Source: Nocardia sp. NBC_01503 (GTDB lineage Bacteria; Actinomycetota; Actinomycetes; Mycobacteriales; Mycobacteriaceae). Taken from it: DNA of 64,000 nt. Shown one piece after another: positions 59,340 to 64,000 of the stretch. Below the pieces are notes generated by a model, which did not search any database, was not told the origin of the DNA, and worked only from the letters and a program-made list of their open reading frames with translations. The position numbers and the translations under genes were made by a program. Position 1 is the stretch's first letter. The number at the start of each line of letters is the position of its first letter. The stretch lies in the NCBI RefSeq assembly GCF_036327755.1, contig NZ_CP109596.1, positions 7,006,001-7,070,000 on the forward strand, given 5' to 3'.

Positions 59340-60243
59340 GACCGTGTCTCATGTCGCGGGTTTCGCCTTCGCGAGTTTCTTGTAGCAGCTGAGCGCGGCA
59401 GCGAGTGTCAGGAAGGCGCAGAAGTGGCTGGCCTTGCGTTCGAACCGCAGGTTGAGGCGGTGATATCCGGTCAGCCAGGACATGGTTCGTTCGATGACCC
59501 AGCGGTGCCGGCCCAGGTGCTGACTGGATTCGATGCCCTTGCGGGCAATGCGGACAGCGATGCCTCGATCGCGGACCCACCGACGCAACTCGGCGATGTC
59601 GTAAGCCTTGTCCGCGTGCAACTTCGACGGTTTGCGCCGCCTCGGACCGCGGTGCGAGCGCACCGGCGGAATCGCCTTCACCAACGGCCGCAGAGCTTCG
59701 GCGTCGTTGGTGTTTGCCGCTGAAACACCAACGGCCAGAGGGATTCCGGCACGGTCGGAGAGCACATGGATCTTCGAGCCGGATTTGCCGCGATCGACCG
59801 GATTCGGTCCGGTCAGATCGCCCCCTTTTTCGCTCGTACCGATGCCGCGTCGATCACCGCTCGCGACCAGTCGACCAATCCTTGGCTGCCCAGCTCATCG
59901 AGCACGGCCCGGTGTAGACGGCGCCACAGGCCGGCCTTGGTCCACACCGTGAACCGCCGGTGCGCGGTCGGCACGGTGACTCCGAACGACGGCGGCAGCA
60001 TCCGCCACGCACAGCCGCTGGTCAGCACGTACACCACGGCGGTGAACACTGCCCGTTGGTCGGTCGGCGCGGAGCCGCCGCCCTGCTTGCGCGGGGCGAA
60101 CTTCGGCAGCAGCGGCTCGGCCAGCTCCCACAACTCGTCCGGCACCAACCGGCGCGATAACTCATCGACCACGGCCAGACATCATGCCGCGCAATCGAAT
60201 CCGACACGCGGTAAAACGAATCACGACGACATGAGACACGGTC
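59340..60243 (-). mobile_element. IS5-like insertion sequence, 904 bp
   Basis: Perfect 17 bp terminal inverted repeats: GACCGTGTCTCATGTCG at 59340-59356 and its complement at 60227-60243. TTA flanks both ends (59337-59339 and 60244-60246), a 3 bp target duplication. The interior carries a two-frame transposase. Intact repeats, duplication and reading frames suggest a recent and possibly active insertion. Confidence 0.93.
59349..60172 (-). CDS. IS5-family transposase made by -1 frameshifting (OrfA/OrfB)
   Basis: OrfA (GTG 60172 to 59813, 119 residues) is the DUF4096-type N-terminal part: LVPDELWELAEPLLPKFAPR, AVVYVLTSGCAWRMLPPSFG. It stops at TGA just after the run AAAAAGGGGGC. In the -1 frame translation goes on as DLTGPNPVDRGKSGSKIHVL into the DDE domain, ending with SCYKKLAKAKPAT at 59349. 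The N-terminal D of the DDE triad is in VIDAASVRA, the second in LHADKAYD, and the Glu in HRWVIERTMSWL. The A5G5 run before the stop is the probable slippery site. Confidence 0.88.
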
Positions 60244-60302
60244 TTAGGACGGTGGGTCAGCGGCGGCTCGCGCGCGGTTCGGCGGAAAGGTGGCAATCGG
60301 GG

Positions 60303-61559
60303 CTACGGAGCCGGGTCGAGCGGCTTCGTGACGACCCACTGGGTGACCGGCAATTGCGGTCGCCACGCGGTGAAGCCGCCGAGGGGTTCGACCCGGTGGA
60401 TCTGGAATCGACGCAGGTCGCCGCCGTATCGGGCGCGCAAGGTGGTCAGCAGGGCTTCGGATTCGGCTGTCACCGCGTTGGCGACCAGGCGACCGCCGGC
60501 GGGCAGATGTTGCCAGCAGGCGTCGAAGAGGCCGGGATGGGTCAAGCCACCGCCGATGAAGATCGCGCTCGGGAACGGCAGTCCGGCAAAGGATTCGGGT
60601 GCGGGCCCGTGTAATTCGATGCCCGGAACGCCCAGGGCCGTGGCATTTTCGGTGATTTGTTTGCGGCGCGTCTCGACTTTTTCGAAGGTGACCGCGCGGC
60701 AGGTCGAATGGGTGCGGCACCATTCGATGGCAATGGTTCCGGAGCCGCCGCCGACATCCCAGAGCAATTCGCCGGGAGCGGGGGCCAGAGCGGCGATCGT
60801 CAGGGTGCGAATTTCATATTTGGTGAGTTGTCCGTCGCCGGTATACACGGCATCCGGGAGACCGGGTACCCGGGTCAGGCGGGGGAATTCCGGAGACGCG
60901 ACGCAGTCGACGGCGACAATGTTCAACGGATCACCCGGCGGCCGCTGCCAATTCGCGGCGGTGCCGGAGACGAGGTGTTCGCCCGGGCCGCCGAGTTGCT
61001 CCAGAACGGTCAGAGCGGATGCGCCGAATCCATTGCGCGACAGCAGTTCCGCGAGCTGCGCCGGGGTGCGCTCATCCGAGCTCAGCACGAGAATGCGGCG
61101 GCCTTCGGACAATTCGGGCAGGACCGTCTCCAGCGGGCGTCCGACGGCGCTCACGACGGGGGTCTCGGCCAGGCCCCAGCCGAGGCGGGCACAGGCCAGG
61201 GAGGCGGAGGAGGGTTGCGGCAGCACGCGCAGGGCCGCCGCGCCGACCAGGCGAGTCAGGGTCACACCGATACCGAAGAACATCGGATCGCCACTTGCCA
61301 GTACGCAAACCTTGTGGCCGACATACTGATTCAGCAGACCCGGCAGCGCGGGCACCAGCGGTGAGGGCCACGGCACCCGCGTGGCGGCGCTCTCGGTCGC
61401 CGGGATCAAAGCCAGCTGGCGGGGTGAACCCAGCAGCACCTCGGCGGCGGCGATGGCGCGGCGGGCCGGACCACCCAGTCCGTCCCAACCGTCCGCGCCC
61501 AGACCGGCGACCACGATCGGATCGGTCACCGGCCACGCCACCGCGGGTGTACCCGTCAT
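60303..61559 (-). CDS. cobL: Precorrin-6Y C5,15-methyltransferase (decarboxylating), CbiE-CbiT fusion
   Basis: 418 residues. The N-terminal CbiE part (1 to about 205) has IVVAGLGADGWDGLGGPARR, VCVLASGDPMFFGIGVTLTR and the SAM site of the tetrapyrrole methylase fold. The CbiT part (about 225-418) has LTKYEIRTLTIAALAPAPGE and ELLWDVGGGSGTIAIEWCRT. It methylates C5 and C15 of precorrin-6Y and removes the C12 acetate carboxyl in aerobic cobalamin synthesis. It overlaps the SDR upstream by 4 bases, as with Rv2072c and Rv2073c. Confidence 0.93.
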   Translation of the reverse strand: MTGTPAVAWPVTDPIVVAGLGADGWDGLGGPARRAIAAAEVLLGSPRQLALIPATESAATRVPWPSPLVPALPGLLNQYVGHKVCVLASGDPMFFGIGVTLTRLVGAAALRVLPQPSSASLACARLGWGLAETPVVSAVGRPLETVLPELSEGRRILVLSSDERTPAQLAELLSRNGFGASALTVLEQLGGPGEHLVSGTAANWQRPPGDPLNIVAVDCVASPEFPRLTRVPGLPDAVYTGDGQLTKYEIRTLTIAALAPAPGELLWDVGGGSGTIAIEWCRTHSTCRAVTFEKVETRRKQITENATALGVPGIELHGPAPESFAGLPFPSAIFIGGGLTHPGLFDACWQHLPAGGRLVANAVTAESEALLTTLRARYGGDLRRFQIHRVEPLGGFTAWRPQLPVTQWVVTKPLDPAP

Positions 61560-62317
61560 CGCGGCATCCGCCGCCAGATCGATTGCGGCACATAGTGCAT
61601 GGCAATGAACATGAGCTTGATGGTGCGCGGCACATTCACCACGCGCGAGCGCCGGTACAGGGCCGACACCACCGCATCGGCGACCTGATCGGGAGTGCTC
61701 GACAGCGGAGCCGGATCCATCCCCGCGGTCATGCGCCCGATGACGAAGCCCGAACGCACCAGCAACAGGTGAATTCCGGTGCCGTGCAACGCGTCCTGCA
61801 AACCATTGACGAAACCGTCCAGGCCCGCCTTGGCCGAACCGTAGACATAGTTGGACCTCCGCACCCGAACGCCCGCGATCGAGCTGAACGCCACGATCTG
61901 CCCACTTCCCTGGGCGCGCAACAGATTCGCCAGACCGGTGAGCACACTCACCTGCGCCACATAGTCGGTCTGCACCACCGCGACCGCATGCGCCGGATCC
62001 CGTTCCGCCCGCGCCTGATCACCCAGTACACCGAAGGCCAGTATCGTCACCCCGAGCGGACCGTGCTCACCGGTCACCTTCTCCAACAGCGGCTGATGGC
62101 TCGCGAAATCATCGGCATCGAACTCCACACAGTGCACCTGCGCCGCCCCCGCCGCACTCAATTCGGCTCGCTGCGGGCCGAGATCATCGGCGCGGCGCGC
62201 CGCCAGCACCACCACGCGCCCCGGCGCGAGTCGCCGCGCCACCTCGAGCCCGATCTCACTCCGTCCACCCAGCAGCAATACGACGCCCGCATCGGCGTCC
62301 CGCGAACCCAATCCCAT
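61556..62317 (-). CDS. SDR-family protein, Rv2073c-like
   Basis: 253 residues from ATG 62317. The cofactor site is VVLLLGGRSEIGLEVARRLA, with the Ser-Tyr-Lys set in IVAFSSIAGVRVRRSNYVYG and SAKAG. The C-terminal KLMFIAMHYVPQSIWRRMPR is like decaprenylphosphoryl-ribose reductase relatives. Position next to cobL and divergent from an F420-type reductase copies the M. tuberculosis order, so Rv2073c orthology is likely. Function not known. Confidence 0.85.
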   Translation of the reverse strand: MGLGSRDADAGVVLLLGGRSEIGLEVARRLAPGRVVVLAARRADDLGPQRAELSAAGAAQVHCVEFDADDFASHQPLLEKVTGEHGPLGVTILAFGVLGDQARAERDPAHAVAVVQTDYVAQVSVLTGLANLLRAQGSGQIVAFSSIAGVRVRRSNYVYGSAKAGLDGFVNGLQDALHGTGIHLLLVRSGFVIGRMTAGMDPAPLSSTPDQVADAVVSALYRRSRVVNVPRTIKLMFIAMHYVPQSIWRRMPR

Positions 62318-62450
62318 GGCAAACAGTCTGCCATTCGCCCTGCCCAGCCCGGCGCGCCCAGGTGTCCGAACCGCTGCGCGCGATACCCGCCGCCGCGCCG
62401 CACGGCCCGCGGCGAATGCGATGTCCCGCCCGATTGCTAGCGTCGTCGGC

Positions 62451-62876
62451 ATGCCCACCACCTCGACGCGCCCCGAGCTCTCCGCCGCCGCCACCGAATT
62501 CGTCACCGAGCGGCATCTCGCCACCCTCACCACCCTGCGCGCCGACGGCACCCCACACGTGGTCGCGGTGGGCTTCACCTGGGATCCCGAGGCCGGGATC
62601 GCGCGCATCATCACCAATGACGGCTCGGTGAAGGTCCGCAATGTGCGCCGCGGCGGCTATGCGGCGGTCAGTCAGGTCGACGGTCCGCGCTGGCTCACCC
62701 TGGAGGGGCCCGCGACCGTGCTCGACGATCCGGAGTCGGTCGCCGATGCCGTGCAGCGGTACGCGGGCCGCTACCGCCAGCCCCGTGCGAACCCGACCCG
62801 CGCGGTCATCGCCATCACCGTGCGGCGGGTGCTGTCCAGCAGCGTCTTCAAGCCGGGCGCTCCCGCCGAGCGCTGA
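62451..62876 (+). CDS. Pyridoxamine 5'-phosphate oxidase-fold protein, F420-dependent biliverdin reductase-like
   Basis: 141 residues from ATG 62451. The split-barrel pattern is VTERHLATLTTLRADGTPHV, VAVGFTWDPEAG, then VRNVRRGGYAAVSQVDGPRW and LTLEGPATVLDDPESVADAV. It matches Rv2074, which reduces biliverdin with F420H2, in length and position beside cobL and Rv2073c homologues. The start is 134 bases from the divergent SDR. Confidence 0.82.
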   Translation: MPTTSTRPELSAAATEFVTERHLATLTTLRADGTPHVVAVGFTWDPEAGIARIITNDGSVKVRNVRRGGYAAVSQVDGPRWLTLEGPATVLDDPESVADAVQRYAGRYRQPRANPTRAVIAITVRRVLSSSVFKPGAPAER

Positions 62877-62891
62877 ACCGGCTCCCGACAC

Positions 62892-62927
62892 TCGACGGGC
62901 TCCGGGAATCAACCCGGAGCCCGTCGA
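62892..62927. terminator. Bidirectional terminator between the reductase and pepE
   Basis: TCGACGGGCTCCGGG and CCCGGAGCCCGTCGA form a perfect 15 bp stem around the loop AATCAA, 16 bases after the plus-strand stop and 22 bases after the minus-strand stop. Confidence 0.85.
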
Positions 62928-62948
62928 AATATCTTGACGTACAGCCCT

Positions 62949-64000
62949 TTACAGCTGCGTGAGCCCGTGCGGCCGCTTGTTCATCGACTCGCAGCCGTCC
63001 GCGGTCACCACCACGATGTCCTCGATGCGCGCACCCCACTCGCCGACGAAATAGATGCCGGGCTCGATGCTGAACGCCATCCCCTCCCCGAGCACCAGGT
63101 CATTGCCCGCGACGATGTAGGGCTCCTCGTGCACCGACAGACCGATGCCGTGCCCGGTGCGGTGTACGAAGTAGTCACCCAGCCCGGCCGCGACGAGCAC
63201 CTCGCGCGCGGCGGCGTCGACGGACTGCGCGGTGACCCCCGGGCGCACCGCGGCGACCGATGCGGCCTGCGCGCGCTCGAGCACCGCGACCCGCTCGGCC
63301 ACCTCCTCGGACGGCTCACCCATCACATAGGTGCGGGTCGAGTCGGAGAAGTAGCCGGGTTCCACCGGACCACCGATATCGATGACCACCACATCGCCGT
63401 CCTCGATCACCCGGTCCGAGTCGTGGTGATGCGGGTCCGCGCCGTGCGGGCCACTGCCCACGATCACGAACGCGGCGCTCGTATGGCCCTCGGCGATGAT
63501 GGCGGCGGTGATATCGGCGGATACCTCGGCCTCGGTGCGCCCGACGCGCAGGAACTCACCCATGCGGGCGTGCACCCGGTCGATGGCCGCACCCGCGCGC
63601 CGCAGCGCGTCGATCTCGCTGGGGTCCTTGGACATTCGCAATTCGCGCAGCACCGGTGTGGCCGATACCGGCAGTGTGCCGAACCGTTCGGCAATGGGCA
63701 GCAGATGCAGCGCGGGCATGGCGTCATCGACCGCGGTGCGGGCGCCGGCATTGAGAATCGACTTCACCAGGGTGTACGGATCGACGCCGTCGACCCAATC
63801 CACCACCTGCAAACCCAGCTCCGCGACCGCGGACGCGCCGAGCGACGCGAGTTCCATCTTCGGGATCACCACCGACGGCGTCGCACCGGACGCCGGGACC
63901 ACCAGGCAGGTCAGCCGCTCGAACGACTGCGCCCGGGAACCGATCAAATACTGCAGATCCGGTCCGGGGGTGATGAGCAGCGCGTCCAGATGGGCGGCCC
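62949..64000 (-). CDS. pepE: Xaa-Pro dipeptidase, M24 family (5' end outside window)
   Basis: The frame is open to the window edge, so the N-terminus is missing; about 350 residues are visible. Metal ligands of the pita-bread fold: VVVIDIGGPVEPGYFSDSTR with two Asp, HRTGHGIGLSVHEEPYI with His, FSIEPGIYFVGEWGARIEDI with two Glu. The N-terminal creatinase-like domain is partly present (ALLITPGPDLQYLIG). It cleaves dipeptides with Pro in the second position in the cytoplasm. It resembles PepE of M. tuberculosis. Confidence 0.9.
   Translation of the reverse strand, partial: AAHLDALLITPGPDLQYLIGSRAQSFERLTCLVVPASGATPSVVIPKMELASLGASAVAELGLQVVDWVDGVDPYTLVKSILNAGARTAVDDAMPALHLLPIAERFGTLPVSATPVLRELRMSKDPSEIDALRRAGAAIDRVHARMGEFLRVGRTEAEVSADITAAIIAEGHTSAAFVIVGSGPHGADPHHHDSDRVIEDGDVVVIDIGGPVEPGYFSDSTRTYVMGEPSEEVAERVAVLERAQAASVAAVRPGVTAQSVDAAAREVLVAAGLGDYFVHRTGHGIGLSVHEEPYIVAGNDLVLGEGMAFSIEPGIYFVGEWGARIEDIVVVTADGCESMNKRPHGLTQL

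Noticed and set aside
1..64000. tRNA, rRNA, riboswitch, CRISPR or replication-origin features
   Set aside because: I looked for cloverleaf-like runs, regular spaced repeats and DnaA-box clusters and saw none that I could support.

Overview
The window is high-GC actinobacterial DNA, most likely from Nocardia or a close relative in the Mycobacteriales. The evidence is a complete yrbE-mce operon with an Mce-associated protein, a wax ester synthase/DGAT, a DesA-type acyl-ACP desaturase, heteromeric-looking acyl-CoA dehydrogenases, an MmpL transporter, and a cobL / SDR / F420-type reductase order that matches Rv2072c-Rv2074 of Mycobacterium tuberculosis. Species cannot be fixed from the sequence alone. 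No tRNA, rRNA or CRISPR array was seen, and there is no gene-free stretch over 300 bases apart from the inserted IS element.

Layout. 1-13.0 kb: a partial Lrp/AsnC regulator faces an MFS transporter and an M20 amidohydrolase. Next come two type I sulfatases around a small exported protein, and a complete peptide/nickel-type ABC importer in which one permease is fused to one ATPase; this looks like a sulfate-ester scavenging unit. 13.0-27.6 kb: short accessory operons, namely an alpha/beta hydrolase, a crotonase, a TetR-OYE-SDR-methyltransferase operon with a perfect operator, YciI and LysR, DesA, a secreted hydrolase, MmpL coupled to a lipocalin under a divergent MarR, and WS/DGAT opposite a helical protein that may be lipid-droplet associated.

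27.7-56.9 kb is the most interesting region. A long minus-strand operon (37.97 to 27.72 kb) encodes 2-oxoacid dehydrogenase E1 alpha and beta, an acyl-CoA synthetase, two acyl-CoA dehydrogenases, a 2Fe-2S protein, a DUF35 protein, a thiolase-like protein, a 3Fe-4S ferredoxin, a free-standing lipoyl domain, an SDR and a ThuA-like protein. A TetR regulator, a Rieske oxygenase and an SDR follow on the same strand. Divergent from these is a plus-strand operon: P450, YrbEA, YrbEB, MceA-F, Mce-associated protein, a protein matching the C-terminal Cys pattern of plant beta-carotene isomerase D27, and a carotenoid cleavage oxygenase. It meets head-on a second operon of a second carotenoid oxygenase and an aldehyde dehydrogenase. 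Three promoters here (about 37.99, 41.07 and 56.91 kb) share an AT-rich palindromic motif, so they are probably one TetR-controlled regulon. I infer a system that imports a hydrophobic terpenoid or carotenoid-like compound through Mce, cleaves it with two oxygenases and degrades the fragments. D27, two cleavage oxygenases and a P450 are also the enzyme types of plant strigolactone synthesis, so a biosynthetic reading is possible but less favoured.

57-64 kb: a frameshifted PucR-type regulator, a flavin reductase, an exported small gene cut by a 904 bp IS5-like element, then conserved chromosomal genes (cobL, SDR, F420-type reductase, partial pepE).
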